Assembly: GCA_041689995.1 (NCBI GenBank)
Contig: JBDNFD010000003.1
Location: forward strand, 1 to 36,757
Length of the DNA stretch: 36,757 nucleotides
Direction of reading: 5' to 3'
From: DASSWG01 sp041689995
GTDB lineage: Bacteria; Bacteroidota; Bacteroidia; Flavobacteriales; Flavobacteriaceae
This document shows, piece after piece, positions 7,768 through 17,180 of this stretch (position 1 is the stretch's first letter; each line of letters starts with the position of its first letter). Under the pieces are notes generated by a model that worked only from the letters and a program-made list of their open reading frames with translations, did not search any database and was not told the DNA's origin. Made by a program: the position numbers and the translations under genes.

Positions 7768-8187
7768 TTAGAATATTTCCTTTCCGGCAAAATGAAAAGA
7801 ACCTTCAATTTTGGCATTCTCATCGCTGTCACTTCCGTGAACGGCATTTTCGCCAATGGATGCAGCATATTTTTTACGGATGGTTCCTTCCGCAGCTTCC
7901 GCCGGATTGGTAGCACCGATTAAAGTTCTGAAATCTTCCACGGCATTTTCTTTTTCCAAGATGGCCGCCACGATTGGTCCGCGAGTCATATATTCTACCA
8001 ATTCCCCAAAAAACGGACGTTCTTTGTGCACTTCATAAAAAGTTTCCGCATCACTTTTGGTCATTTGCGTCAATTTCAACGCTATGATCCGAAATCCGGA
8101 AGCGGTGATTTGTTCCAAAATCGCACCGATATTTCCTTTTTCTACGGAATCTGGTTTAAGCATGGTAAAAGTTCTGTTTCCTGCCAT
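7768..8187 (-). CDS. ndk: nucleoside diphosphate kinase
   Basis: This enzyme transfers the gamma-phosphate between nucleoside tri- and diphosphates through a phosphohistidine. The 139-aa product carries the family hallmarks: TMLKPDSV (Lys11), RPFFGELVEYMTRGP, NPAEAAEGTIRKKYA and the active-site His117 in NAVHGSDS. Length and N-terminus (MAGNRTFTMLKPD) are typical. It is convergent with the DUF721 gene and preceded by a near-consensus Bacteroidota promoter (8210-8240). Nothing is unusual. Confidence 0.97.
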   Translation of the reverse strand: MAGNRTFTMLKPDSVEKGNIGAILEQITASGFRIIALKLTQMTKSDAETFYEVHKERPFFGELVEYMTRGPIVAAILEKENAVEDFRTLIGATNPAEAAEGTIRKKYAASIGENAVHGSDSDENAKIEGSFHFAGKEIF

Positions 8188-8209
8188 TTTGTTATTTTTT
8201 AATTTCGTG

Positions 8210-8240
8210 CAAAAGTAGTGGTTTCCGTTGGAACCGCAAT
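8210..8240 (-). promoter_or_regulatory. ndk promoter, Bacteroidota type
   Basis: On the minus strand, ATTG (8240-8237) is followed after 19 nt by TACTTTTG (8217-8210). This matches the -33 TTTG / -7 TAnnTTTG pattern of the Bacteroidota primary sigma factor. It leaves a leader of about 20 nt before the ndk ATG at 8187. Confidence 0.75.
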
Positions 8241-8299
8241 GCGTTCATTTTGAGAACTGGAAAATGGGGAGCCTAACGTTTAAAACCTTAGCCTAAAGA

Positions 8300-8932
8300 C
8301 TACCTAAAAACCACGCCCAAAACCGTCACCACGGAAGAACTGATATATTCGATCCCAATGGCGATAACGATGAACCCGATGATCCGCGAAATAGCGTTTA
8401 TCCCAGAAGCACCCAAATATTTTACGATAAAGTGGGCACTTTTCAGCATCAGAAAAGTTGCTAAACAAGCCATCAAAATCGCGGAAATAATAATGATTTT
8501 ATCCGGCACTTCACCGTATTTTTCCTGCATCCCGATGAGCAAAGAGATAGAACCGGGTCCCGCCAACATGGGAATTGCCAAAGGAGTCAGGGAAACCCCG
8601 TCGCGTTGTTGCACGTCGTCTTTCACCTTTTCTTTATCCATTCCCTTGTGCTTGTGAAAAGAGCCGGTAAGCAAAGCAAAACCCGAAGAAACAATGATCA
8701 ATCCTCCGGCGATTCGAAGTGATTCGATGCTAATCCCGAAAAATGTCAACAGGTATTTTCCTGTGAAAAAGGAAATCGTCAGAATCACAAAAATATTGAT
8801 TGAGGTGAGCAAAGAAGTCCGCGATCGTTCCTTGATACTATCTTCTTGGGTAAGGCCAACGAAAATTGGAACGGTGCCCAATGGGTTCATCACGGAAAAC
8901 AACGCTGCAAAAACGTAAAAGAACAAATCCAT
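8300..8932 (-). CDS. MarC family integral membrane protein
   Basis: The 210-aa product begins MDLFFYVFAALFSVMNPLGT (start at 8930-8932). An in-frame ATG 51 bp further upstream would add 17 polar residues ahead of the first membrane helix and is less likely. Six hydrophobic segments and the family motifs NPLGTVPIF near the N-terminus and IPMLAGPGSISLLIG in the second half identify the MarC / UPF0056 family. The solute is unknown; the old link of MarC to multiple antibiotic resistance was not upheld. It lies 112 bp upstream of ndk on the same strand and diverges from argS. Confidence 0.9.
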   Translation of the reverse strand: MDLFFYVFAALFSVMNPLGTVPIFVGLTQEDSIKERSRTSLLTSINIFVILTISFFTGKYLLTFFGISIESLRIAGGLIIVSSGFALLTGSFHKHKGMDKEKVKDDVQQRDGVSLTPLAIPMLAGPGSISLLIGMQEKYGEVPDKIIIISAILMACLATFLMLKSAHFIVKYLGASGINAISRIIGFIVIAIGIEYISSSVVTVLGVVFR

Positions 8933-9035
8933 TTGAAATTTTCGGCAAAGATACCTGCAATCCCCCCATTTGAAATTCACCAAAGCATTAAATGAACGTT
9001 AATTTATTGTCTCAAAAAAAACCGCAAAATATAAA

Positions 9036-9043
9036 TATCTTTG
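9036..9043 (+). promoter_or_regulatory. argS promoter -7 element
   Basis: TATCTTTG matches the TAnnTTTG -7 element exactly and ends 17 bp before the argS ATG. No well-placed TTTG -33 box is visible (an ATTG lies 26 nt upstream, rather far). Confidence 0.6.
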
Positions 9044-9060
9044 CGCCCAAATAGGAAGCC

Positions 9061-10836
9061 ATGAAAATTCAAGAAATTATTGCGCAAGCCGTTAAAAATG
9101 CGGTCAAAGATCAGTTTGATGCCGATTTGTTACAGGTGGAATTCCAACCTACACGCAAAGATTTTGAGGGCGATTTGACTGTGGTTGTTTTTCCGATGTT
9201 AAGGCAGGTAAAAACCAATCCGGTCGCTTTGGGTGAATTTATTGGAAATTTTCTGGTTGAAAATGTAGAAGCTGTTTCCAAATTCAATGTGGTGAAAGGC
9301 TTTTTGAATATTGTTTTAAAGGATTCCTTTTTCTTGAAAGAATTTTCGGAAATACAAAAAAATGCCGATTTCGGTAAAATTATTCCCGTCGAAAAAAGCA
9401 AAACAATTATGGTGGAATATTCTTCACCAAATACCAACAAGCCTTTGCATTTGGGTCATGTGCGCAATATCATGTTGGGATTTTCGATGGCTGAAATCCT
9501 AAAAGCCGCAGGGAATAAGGTATATAAAACCCAGATTATCAATGATCGTGGAATCCATATTTGCAAAAGTATGTTGGCGTGGAAAAAGTGGGGAAATGGC
9601 GAAACTCCTGAAACCACCGGGTTGAAAGGCGATAAATTGGTGGGGAATTATTACGTGAAATTCGATCAGGAATATAAAAAGGAAATTGAAACGCTGAAAA
9701 ACCACGGCAAAACTGAGGAGGAAGCAAAAAAAGAAGCCCCCGTTTTGTTGGAAGCACAAAATATGCTGCAAAAATGGGAAGCAGACGATCCCGAAACCAT
9801 TGCTCTTTGGAAAAAAATGAACCAATGGGTTTACAACGGATTTGAAAAATCCTATGCTAATTTGGGGGTTGACTTCGACAAGAATTATTACGAAAGCAAT
9901 ACCTATATATTGGGAAAGGAAGTCGTCGCAAACGGATTGGAAAAAGGCATTTTTTATAAAAAAGAAGATGGCAGTGTTTGGATCGATCTGACTGATGAAG
10001 GTTTGGATGAAAAAATCGTTCTTCGTGCCGATGGAACCGCGGTTTATATGACGCAAGATATCGGGACGGCCATTCAACGGATGAAAGATTTTCACATCGA
10101 CGGAATGGTTTATACGGTTGGAAATGAACAGGATTACCATTTTAAAGTTTTGGTTTTAATCCTGAAAAAACTAGGTTTTATATGGGCCGAAAATTTATTC
10201 CATTTAAGTTATGGGATGGTGGATTTGCCCACAGGAAAAATGAAAAGTCGCGAAGGCACCGTGGTCGATGCCGATGATTTAATGGAGGAAATGACCCAAA
10301 CCGCCAAAAATATTTCCGAAGAATTGGGCAAATTGGAAGGTTTTTCCGATGAAGAAAAAGAGGCGTTGTACAGAATTATCGGTCTTGGCGCGTTGAAATA
10401 TTATATTTTGAAAGTTGATCCCAAAAAACGCATTTTATTCGATCCGAAAGAATCGGTGGATTTCCAAGGAAACACCGGGCCATTCATTCAATATACTTAC
10501 GCACGAATTCAGTCGATTTTGCGAAAAGCTGATTTTGATTTTTCCGCAGAAATTGAGCAATACGAACTTCAAGGAATGGAAAAGGAATTGCTAAAACAAT
10601 TGCAAGTTTATCCGGAAATTGTGCAGCAAGCCGCCCTTCAACACAGTCCTGCCTTGGTGGCAAATTATGTGTATGATTTGGTAAAGACCTTTAATTCCTT
10701 CTACCAAAATATTTCAATTTTGAATGCTGAAAAGGAGAAAGAAAAAATCTTCCGCGCCCAACTTTCAAAAGAAACCGCAAAAGTTATAAAAAGCGCTTTC
10801 AAATTGTTGGGAATTGAAGTCCCAGAACGAATGTAA
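9061..10836 (+). CDS. argS: arginine--tRNA ligase
   Basis: This is a class I aminoacyl-tRNA synthetase that charges tRNA-Arg. The 591-aa product has the N-terminal Add-1 domain (1-90), the catalytic Rossmann domain with HIGH-type HLGH (130-133, in SSPNTNKPLHLGHVRN), the KMSKS-equivalent MKSREG (394-399) and a C-terminal helical DALR anticodon-binding domain ending in the usual PERM. Length is normal. The ATG at 9061 follows a good -7 element. It is monocistronic, between divergent marC and a convergent lipoprotein gene. Confidence 0.98.
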   Translation: MKIQEIIAQAVKNAVKDQFDADLLQVEFQPTRKDFEGDLTVVVFPMLRQVKTNPVALGEFIGNFLVENVEAVSKFNVVKGFLNIVLKDSFFLKEFSEIQKNADFGKIIPVEKSKTIMVEYSSPNTNKPLHLGHVRNIMLGFSMAEILKAAGNKVYKTQIINDRGIHICKSMLAWKKWGNGETPETTGLKGDKLVGNYYVKFDQEYKKEIETLKNHGKTEEEAKKEAPVLLEAQNMLQKWEADDPETIALWKKMNQWVYNGFEKSYANLGVDFDKNYYESNTYILGKEVVANGLEKGIFYKKEDGSVWIDLTDEGLDEKIVLRADGTAVYMTQDIGTAIQRMKDFHIDGMVYTVGNEQDYHFKVLVLILKKLGFIWAENLFHLSYGMVDLPTGKMKSREGTVVDADDLMEEMTQTAKNISEELGKLEGFSDEEKEALYRIIGLGALKYYILKVDPKKRILFDPKESVDFQGNTGPFIQYTYARIQSILRKADFDFSAEIEQYELQGMEKELLKQLQVYPEIVQQAALQHSPALVANYVYDLVKTFNSFYQNISILNAEKEKEKIFRAQLSKETAKVIKSAFKLLGIEVPERM

Positions 10837-10918
10837 TTGAGAATTAGGGAATAGAAGAAAGCGAAGAAAAATAGAAAACAGCGATTAACGATTTCTACCC
10901 GCATACCCGCACAACCGT

Positions 10919-11791
10919 CTATTCGAAATACTCAATTTCCCGTTTTAAAATATAAATGGGTTCGGAATTTTCCAGTTTGATTTTTTTGACCCAGTTTCCC
11001 AAAGAGTCATATTCATAGGTATATGTTCCTTCTGAAATGAGTTTTCCATCCGGACCGCAGGTTTTCCAGTGTGTTTTTTTGCGGTCAGCATCATATTCTT
11101 AGGTTAATTTACAGTCGAGCCGATCATTTGGGAGGTAGCGCTCTTTCACGGTTCTGTTCCGATTTTTGTCATAGGTGTATATCCATTTGGAAAAAAGTTT
11201 ACCTTCCGAAGTAAAAACTTTCTCTTCAATGCAATTGGCCTCTTTATCATAGCGATAGTTGGCTTTGAAATACAAATTTCCATCGCCATAATATTTATAA
11301 GCCTCGGTCCGGTTTCCATCTACATACTTATAAATAAATTTCACATTAAGATAATTGATGCATTGAGATTGGGTGATTTTCCCGTTTTTGTCGTACGTAT
11401 AAAATATTCTAGAACCAATACTGCCATCTAAATTATAAAGGATTTGCTTAATCATGTTTTCGTCCTCATCATAGAAATACGTTTCCTTCAAATAATTATC
11501 TCCATTGGTAAAATAAAGTCGTTTTTCGACCAGCTTTCCACTTTTGTTAAAAAGTAGATAGGAGTTATTTTCGGAACAAGGCCAAGGTTCACCAATAAGA
11601 TAGGCGCCATATTTAGTGCGGATATGTTGCGGAATTTGACGTATCGACTTAATTTCCCCGCTCAAATTCAACTTGCTCCAATCTGATTTTTTTAGTTCTT
11701 TTTGAACAGAGCAAGCATGGCAAAAAAAAATAAAAGTGATGATGGCTACGGAAATTTCAGCACATTTTCTATTTGCCAAAGAAGTTTTCAT
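10919..11791 (-). pseudogene. YD-repeat lipoprotein interrupted by an in-frame TAA
   Basis: The open part (11099-11791, 230 aa) starts MKTSLANRKC, has a hydrophobic lipoprotein-like leader ending FFCHAC, and then repeats of the RHS/YD style (YFYDEDEN, FYTYDKNG, NYRYDKEAN, IYTYDKNRN). It stops at a TAA (11099-11101) after DCKLT. Reading on in the same frame gives EYDADRKKTHWKTCGPDG, GTYTYEYDSLGNWVKK and a normal end at 10919-10921. The stop sits exactly where a repeat Tyr is expected (KLT-Y-EYD), so one base change from TAT/TAC explains it. The intact protein would be 290 aa. It may be a recent nonsense mutation, a sequence error, or a functional shorter protein. Cell-surface location is likely; function is unknown. 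It is convergent with argS. Confidence 0.8.
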
Positions 11792-12005
11792 ATAATGCTA
11801 GTGTAATTTTCTTCCGAAAATATTTTTTGTTAAATATAAGGTGTTTTATGCTTTTTTCATAGTAAAATTCATTCTAATGATTTGTTTTGTTTTCTTTCTC
11901 TGAATTATAACAAGGTTCATCTTCTGAAGACATGTTTTATGAAACGATGCGCCGAAAAAACGCCGTGTTAAATAATTGCTTTTTTGAATTTCGTGCTGTA
12001 ATTTT

Positions 12006-12740
12006 ATGGGAAATAATTTCGGAATGTTACAAAAAACCAATATTGCGCGGCAACTGGCAAAATCGAGGAAAAAACGGGTTCCAATAGAATCCATTATGAA
12101 CGAGGTAGAAAGCATCTTTGCCAAAAACCAGTCTCATCGAAATCAAATTCAAGAAAATTTAATAAAGAAAGGACCGGAAATTGCCAATAATTTTCAAAAC
12201 GAAAAACTCGATCCCGATAAAATTTATCATTTAAATGATATAAAACGGCTTTGCGTGAATTTCCGTTTGCGGTTTGTGGATGCACATTATTTTAAGAAAG
12301 AATTCCCCGCGGAAGCGATCACGAAAATCCGAGTTCTGGAAAGAGAACACGGAATTGAACTGAAAAATTTTAAATTGGTCGCTCCTGCGAAATTGTTGAA
12401 ATTGGAAAACGCAGATGATCCTTTATTGTTCGCGCCCATGGGTAATGATTATTTTTATTTGGTGCACCAATGGGGAAACGATTTGCATCCATTGCGGAAA
12501 TTACTAATGTGGCCTTTCCGCGATTTGGATAACCTTGTTTTCGCAGTTTTTATTTTCAGTATAATCATTACTTTTTTAACTCCATTGCATTTTATCATTG
12601 ACGAGCCCGGCGTTCGCGAGCGGATCATACTTTTTATGTTTGTTTTCAACTGGACCGGCGGAATGATCCTTCTCATTGGAATTGGAAAAGGTAAAAATGT
12701 GAATTCGGAAATATGGAACAGCAAATATTATAATGCATAA
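12006..12740 (+). CDS. conserved-looking membrane protein, two C-terminal helices, unknown function
   Basis: I do not recognise a named family. The 244-aa product has a basic, helical, cytoplasmic N-terminal part (ARQLAKSRKKRVPIESIMNE; KIYHLNDIKRLCVNFRLRFVD). A central segment resembles a small alpha/beta domain (ITKIRVLEREHGIELKNFKLVAPAKLL), then FYLVHQWGNDLHPLRKLLMWPFRDL. Two membrane helices follow (about 178-198 LVFAVFIFSIIITFLTPLHF and 206-227). The ATG at 12006 is used; a second in-frame ATG at 12024 is possible because neither has a clear ribosome-binding site. It stands alone, convergent with the YitT-family gene. Confidence 0.7.
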   Translation: MGNNFGMLQKTNIARQLAKSRKKRVPIESIMNEVESIFAKNQSHRNQIQENLIKKGPEIANNFQNEKLDPDKIYHLNDIKRLCVNFRLRFVDAHYFKKEFPAEAITKIRVLEREHGIELKNFKLVAPAKLLKLENADDPLLFAPMGNDYFYLVHQWGNDLHPLRKLLMWPFRDLDNLVFAVFIFSIIITFLTPLHFIIDEPGVRERIILFMFVFNWTGGMILLIGIGKGKNVNSEIWNSKYYNA

Positions 12741-12831
12741 TAAAAATGCACTTGACACGAAATATTTCAGCTGAAAAAGGAAGAAAAACACACAGCTCAC
12801 ACTGAAAATTCCTACTGATCGGTAAAATTTA

Positions 12832-13800
12832 TCAATGCAATGATCGCCGCTTGATCATTCCGCCTTTTGTATCTTTCACACTGGTCATTACCACAAAAGC
12901 ATTGGAATCGATTTTTTTTATTTCGGTATTCAGTTCGTTCAATTCCAACCGTGTGATTACGGTGTAAATGATATCCAATTTATCGCTCAACTCCGAGTGT
13001 TTCACCCCGCGTTCCCCTTTATAAATGGTGACACCACGCCGCATTTTATGAATGATCATTTCCCGGATTTCATCACTGTATATCGAAACAATGTTCACCG
13101 CAATATATTCCTCGATTCCTTCAATAATAAAATCGATGGTTTTGGAAGCGGCCACGTAGGTGATCATGGAATAGAGGGCTGATTCGATGGAAAGTAAATA
13201 GGCCGCAGCGGAAAAGATAAGCACATTGATCACGATCACCACATCGCCAATGGAAATGCCGAACTTTTTCCCTAAATAAATAGCGAGTACCTCCGTGCCG
13301 TCAATTACCGAGCCTCCACGCATGGAAAGTCCTGTGCCGGCACCAAGAAAAAGGCCTCCAAAAACAGCAACCAATAGCTTTTCGTCAGTTACTTCCGGGA
13401 AATTAACGTTGTAGAGCACCAAGGCCAGACCAAGAATAGAAATGGCGGCCTTAAAGGCGAATTGTTTTCCGATGGTGCTATAACCCATAATTATAAAAGG
13501 GATGCTGAGAAGCAAAATAAGCCAGCTCAATGGAATGTCGGTAAGGCCTGAAGTCAACAAGGCGATACCAATGACGCCGCCATCGATAAAATGTGCTGGC
13601 AAAAGGAAACTTTCAAGCGCAAAAGCAGCGGAAGCGATGCCACAGGCCATTAAAAGTCCATCTTTGAAAAGCCGAACAACCGTAATTCGAAATTTGCGGC
13701 GGGCTTTGGCCATGCGAAATTCTGAAATTTTTCCATTTTTGGGCAGTTCCTTTTCAGGGAGCATTAAATCACCGAAGAACTTTCTCCAAAATTTTCTCAT
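12832..13800 (-). CDS. YitT family membrane protein (DUF161 + DUF2179)
   Basis: The 322-aa product has a short basic N-terminus (MRKFWRKFFGDLMLPEKELP) and about six membrane segments including the YitT-type GIASAAFALESFLLPAHFIDGGVIGIALL region and GAGTGLSMRGGSVIDGTEVLAIYL. A soluble C-terminal DUF2179 domain of about 85 aa follows (IREMIIHKMRRGVTIYKGERG, KLDIIYTVITRLELNELN). The family is annotated as membrane proteins of unknown transport or regulatory function. Length and domain order are normal. Its start lies 51 bp after the end of the TonB-receptor gene on the same strand, so read-through is possible. Confidence 0.92.
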   Translation of the reverse strand: MRKFWRKFFGDLMLPEKELPKNGKISEFRMAKARRKFRITVVRLFKDGLLMACGIASAAFALESFLLPAHFIDGGVIGIALLTSGLTDIPLSWLILLLSIPFIIMGYSTIGKQFAFKAAISILGLALVLYNVNFPEVTDEKLLVAVFGGLFLGAGTGLSMRGGSVIDGTEVLAIYLGKKFGISIGDVVIVINVLIFSAAAYLLSIESALYSMITYVAASKTIDFIIEGIEEYIAVNIVSIYSDEIREMIIHKMRRGVTIYKGERGVKHSELSDKLDIIYTVITRLELNELNTEIKKIDSNAFVVMTSVKDTKGGMIKRRSLH

Positions 13801-13851
13801 TTGCCGATGGCTTTTGGCAAAGATAAAAATTACAAACTATAATGCGGGGCT

Positions 13852-16137
13852 TTAAAATAAAATACGAAACGAAAAATTTGGTGTAAGTCCCAACGCGGAT
13901 TCTTCGACCAAAATCACTTTTCCGTTGTTCTTTTTGTAATAAGAATTGATCACATTTTTTGTGTCCATCAGATTCCAAAGTGAGATTCCCACGTAAGCAT
14001 TTGTGTTTTTTGCGAGTTTAAACTGTTGGTTAGCGGAAAGATCCATTCGGAAGTAATTTTTCAGATTTACGCTAAATGCTGGGGCATAGATCAAATTTCC
14101 ACTTTCCAAACCTTCTTTTGTCAAAGGGGTAAAGGGTTTTCCCGTGCGCCATTTCACACCAAGTGAAACTTTAAAATCACCACTGGCATAAGAAGTTGTG
14201 AAATGAAATGAATGTGCAATTTCCAAAATATTGGGCAGGCTCTTTTCCGGCAAAGCAGGAAAGGTGTAGGTGTTGTCCATTACCGAATAACCAAGCCAAC
14301 TGCTGAATTCACCAAATCGTTTGCCCAATAAAAAATCGATGCCTTTTACAAAATAACTGCCGGTAATCTGGGCATATTGGTACTGATTTTGAAAACCTTG
14401 GCTTTGTGAAGTGATGCCGTTCACCTCTTTGAAATAAGTTTCGGCACTGATCAACCAACTTTTTTTATCGTAATAAAGTCCGAAAGAAAGTTGTTTACTG
14501 GATAAAATGGGAATTTCATCATTATCCGCCAATCGCCATCTGCGTTTTTCTATTCCCAAAAAATCTGTTTGGTAATCGATTTCCTGCGTGGTTACTTGAC
14601 TTTTCAGCTCCCCTAAAATTTCGAAATGAAAATTTTTCCAAAGCCGTTGGTTGAAACTAAACCGCGGTTCCACTCGGAATTCATCGAAATTATTAAAATA
14701 ATTAAAACGTCCGCCCATTTGAAAAGTAGTGCGTTTATTTTCTGAAGAATAGGTTGCTGAAGAAAAGAATGCTTGGGTTTCCAAAATCTTTCGCTGATAT
14801 TCTCCAAATAACGGATTGTTGATTTTCTGGGTGTTGGAAATGGTCGTCGAAGTGTATTCATAACCCAATTCCCAATCAAATCTTTCGTTCAATTTCAGAA
14901 AAGAAATTGCTTTAAAATTGGTTTCTAGCACTTCGTTTTCCTGTTGCAAACGCTGATCGGTAAGGAGATCGGAATTTGTGGCCTTCAATTTATAATTTGA
15001 AAAATAGGTTTGTGCGGAAAGGTGCCAACCGGGAAGAATCTGTCTTTTATAGAATAAGCCGGCGGCCATGCTGTTTTGGGACAATTGGCTCCGTTTTGAT
15101 TTCAATTCTCCTTCTACGAACGCGTTTTCATCAAAACGCAGCGCATTGGAGATGTTTATAAAATTGACCCTTAACCGATCTTTTTTAGAAAAATCGTATA
15201 ACCACCGTAAACTAAAATCATTGAAGGAAAATTCTTGATTGTTGCGAAGTACCTGATCGTTTCTCTCAACCACTTCGCTCCCCTGAAAAGCCCGGTCATA
15301 ATATTGTTCATAAGTTGGCGTGGAAAAAAAAGGAGTAAGCGATGTTCGCGCCGAAACTTGTACGGAAGATCTAGGTCCAAAAGGGGCATCGATAAGTGCG
15401 CCCAAATTGATAAAATTAACACCGGCCGAGGCATGGAAATCTTTGTTGATGACCGTATCGGTTTTCATGGAAATAACACTGGAAACACTATTGCCATAAG
15501 CCGCTTCGGTGCCGTTTTTGATCAATTCAACTTTCTTGGTTTGATAAGGGTTGAAAGCAGAGATCAAACCGAAAAAATGACCTGATTGGTACATTCGGAT
15601 TCCATCCCATAGAATTAAGTTCTGATCGTTGCTCCCGCCGCGTATATTTATGTTGGAAACAGTTTCGTCCACACTCTGAACACCCGGAAGAGCCTGTAAG
15701 GTAAGCAGAACATCTGGTTCCGTCAAACCTGGAAGCACTCCAAAATCTTCGTAATCTATTTCCATCACCCCCTTTTTTTTCTTGGTAATTCCCTGCGTCA
15801 AATAATTGATGATGAGAATGGATTTTAAGGTTTGTGAAGGAGGTTCCTCCCCATTTTCCAAAGCCACGTAAACCGCCACAAATCCTTGGCCAAGCATTTT
15901 GAAAGAAAGCTTGGTGCGTTCTTCTAAAAATTGTAATGCTTCTTCCAAAGTTAAGTCTTCAGGTGGCATTTCAGATTTCTCGGTGGCAATAAGTTTGTCA
16001 GAATAAGAAAATATCCGATCATATTGAACGGCCAACTTCGCCAAGATTTTTGAAACAGGGATTTCGCCGGTTTTTTGGGCATTTCCGACCGTATAGAGAA
16101 ATGAAAAAAAGAGGATAAAAAGTATTTTTTTAGTCAC
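13852..16137 (-). CDS. TonB-dependent receptor with STN signalling domain (FecA-like)
   Basis: The 761-aa product has a signal peptide (MTKKILFILFFSFLYTVGNA) and an STN domain at about 20-95 (VSKILAKLAVQYDRIFSYS; LTLEEALQFLEERTKLSF). The plug follows at about 125-235 (LPGVQSVDETVSNINIRGG; LILWDGIRMYQSGHFFGL), then a 22-strand-type barrel ending in Phe (NFSFRILF), as outer-membrane barrels do. The STN domain signals through FecR when ligand is bound. Its GTG start (16135-16137) overlaps the last 8 nt of fecR, so translation is coupled. No SusD partner or sugar enzymes are nearby, so a metal chelate is more likely than a glycan, but the substrate is unknown. Confidence 0.93.
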   Translation of the reverse strand: MTKKILFILFFSFLYTVGNAQKTGEIPVSKILAKLAVQYDRIFSYSDKLIATEKSEMPPEDLTLEEALQFLEERTKLSFKMLGQGFVAVYVALENGEEPPSQTLKSILIINYLTQGITKKKKGVMEIDYEDFGVLPGLTEPDVLLTLQALPGVQSVDETVSNINIRGGSNDQNLILWDGIRMYQSGHFFGLISAFNPYQTKKVELIKNGTEAAYGNSVSSVISMKTDTVINKDFHASAGVNFINLGALIDAPFGPRSSVQVSARTSLTPFFSTPTYEQYYDRAFQGSEVVERNDQVLRNNQEFSFNDFSLRWLYDFSKKDRLRVNFINISNALRFDENAFVEGELKSKRSQLSQNSMAAGLFYKRQILPGWHLSAQTYFSNYKLKATNSDLLTDQRLQQENEVLETNFKAISFLKLNERFDWELGYEYTSTTISNTQKINNPLFGEYQRKILETQAFFSSATYSSENKRTTFQMGGRFNYFNNFDEFRVEPRFSFNQRLWKNFHFEILGELKSQVTTQEIDYQTDFLGIEKRRWRLADNDEIPILSSKQLSFGLYYDKKSWLISAETYFKEVNGITSQSQGFQNQYQYAQITGSYFVKGIDFLLGKRFGEFSSWLGYSVMDNTYTFPALPEKSLPNILEIAHSFHFTTSYASGDFKVSLGVKWRTGKPFTPLTKEGLESGNLIYAPAFSVNLKNYFRMDLSANQQFKLAKNTNAYVGISLWNLMDTKNVINSYYKKNNGKVILVEESALGLTPNFSFRILF

Positions 16138-17029
16138 CTACCTTTAAGATTACCGTATCGCCGTTTCGGGTGTATCTCAAATTAAATGGAATACTAATGG
16201 ATTTTAGGGCCATTTCCATATTATTGTGTACAAAACTTCCCGTAAACAACTGATTTGCATCAAAAGTACGTGTTTTCAAATGAATATCGACCTTGTATTG
16301 ACGCTCAAATTCTGCGGCAACTTCTTTGAAAGGAACACTTTGAAAAGAACTCAAATTGTTGATCCAGCTTGGTTCATTTTTTTTAGAGATATTTCTTTCA
16401 GCAAGACCGTTTATAATGCGGAAACTTTTTCCGGCCGGGAGAAGAATGCTATCTTTTGAAGTTTTTACCGAAACCAGACCCTCATAACAAGTAACTTCAA
16501 AATATTGATCTCGTTGTTTTACATTGAAATGTGTTCCCAAAACACTAACGGTGCCGGCGGAAGTTACCACGGTAAAGCGGCTTCCTTTTTCCACTTTGAA
16601 AAAAGCTTCACCCTGAAGTTGCACTTCCCGGTTTTCCTTCCAAGAGCTTTTTTCATAAGTAAGATCGGAAACGGCATTCAGCAAAACGGTGGAGCCATCG
16701 GGTAGAATTGTTGTTTCCGTTTGGCCCGCAAGCGATTTTATTTCCGTTTGATTTAAATGGAAGATTGTAAAATAGGAAGCAAAAGCGATCACAAAAATAG
16801 CCGCGATCTTTAAAATAAAACTTCTTCGTGTTTCTTTTTGATAGCGTTTTAGTTTAGTTTGAAGTTTTTCGTAATGCTTTGTTTCATTAAATTCCGGCGA
16901 CTTAAAACGCCGTGCCGTTTCGGATAATTTGACATAGTCTTCATATTCCTCCAATTTCTTGAAAGCTTCCAATTCTTCGGGGGTCAAATTCCCTTCGAGC
17001 CATTTTTGTATGAATATTTCTTTTTTCAT
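16130..17029 (-). CDS. FecR family anti-sigma factor
   Basis: This inner-membrane regulator holds the neighbouring sigma factor and relays the signal from the STN-domain receptor. The 299-aa product shows an N-terminal cytoplasmic anti-sigma region (1-69), one membrane helix (about 71-91, FILKIAAIFVIAFASYFTIF) and the periplasmic FecR domain (about 100-205: TTILPDGSTVLLNAVSDLTY; VQLQGEAFFKVEKG; VSVLGTHFNVKQ). A C-terminal DUF4974 domain (SFQSVPFKEVAAEFERQYKV; GSFVHNNMEMALKSI) follows. This architecture is standard for Bacteroidota. It sits 151 bp downstream of the sigma gene and overlaps the receptor gene by 8 nt. Confidence 0.95.
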   Translation of the reverse strand: MKKEIFIQKWLEGNLTPEELEAFKKLEEYEDYVKLSETARRFKSPEFNETKHYEKLQTKLKRYQKETRRSFILKIAAIFVIAFASYFTIFHLNQTEIKSLAGQTETTILPDGSTVLLNAVSDLTYEKSSWKENREVQLQGEAFFKVEKGSRFTVVTSAGTVSVLGTHFNVKQRDQYFEVTCYEGLVSVKTSKDSILLPAGKSFRIINGLAERNISKKNEPSWINNLSSFQSVPFKEVAAEFERQYKVDIHLKTRTFDANQLFTGSFVHNNMEMALKSISIPFNLRYTRNGDTVILKVGD

Positions 17030-17180
17030 TTTTGTTTTGTTCCAAAAGAAGAGGTGGCGGATTTTTGTGCTATCAGCGAATTTGGGAGCGATGTTTTTTA
17101 TTATTTATATCAAAAATCATTTTTTTGAAAGCTTCCTCTTCATTCATAAAACAACTTGTCAGTGGTTTCTCCTACCTATT

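Noticed and set aside
9499..10140. 213-aa minus-strand open frame inside argS
   Set aside because: It is antisense to a clear arginyl-tRNA synthetase; the Phe-rich composition is a by-product of AAA/GAA codons on the other strand.
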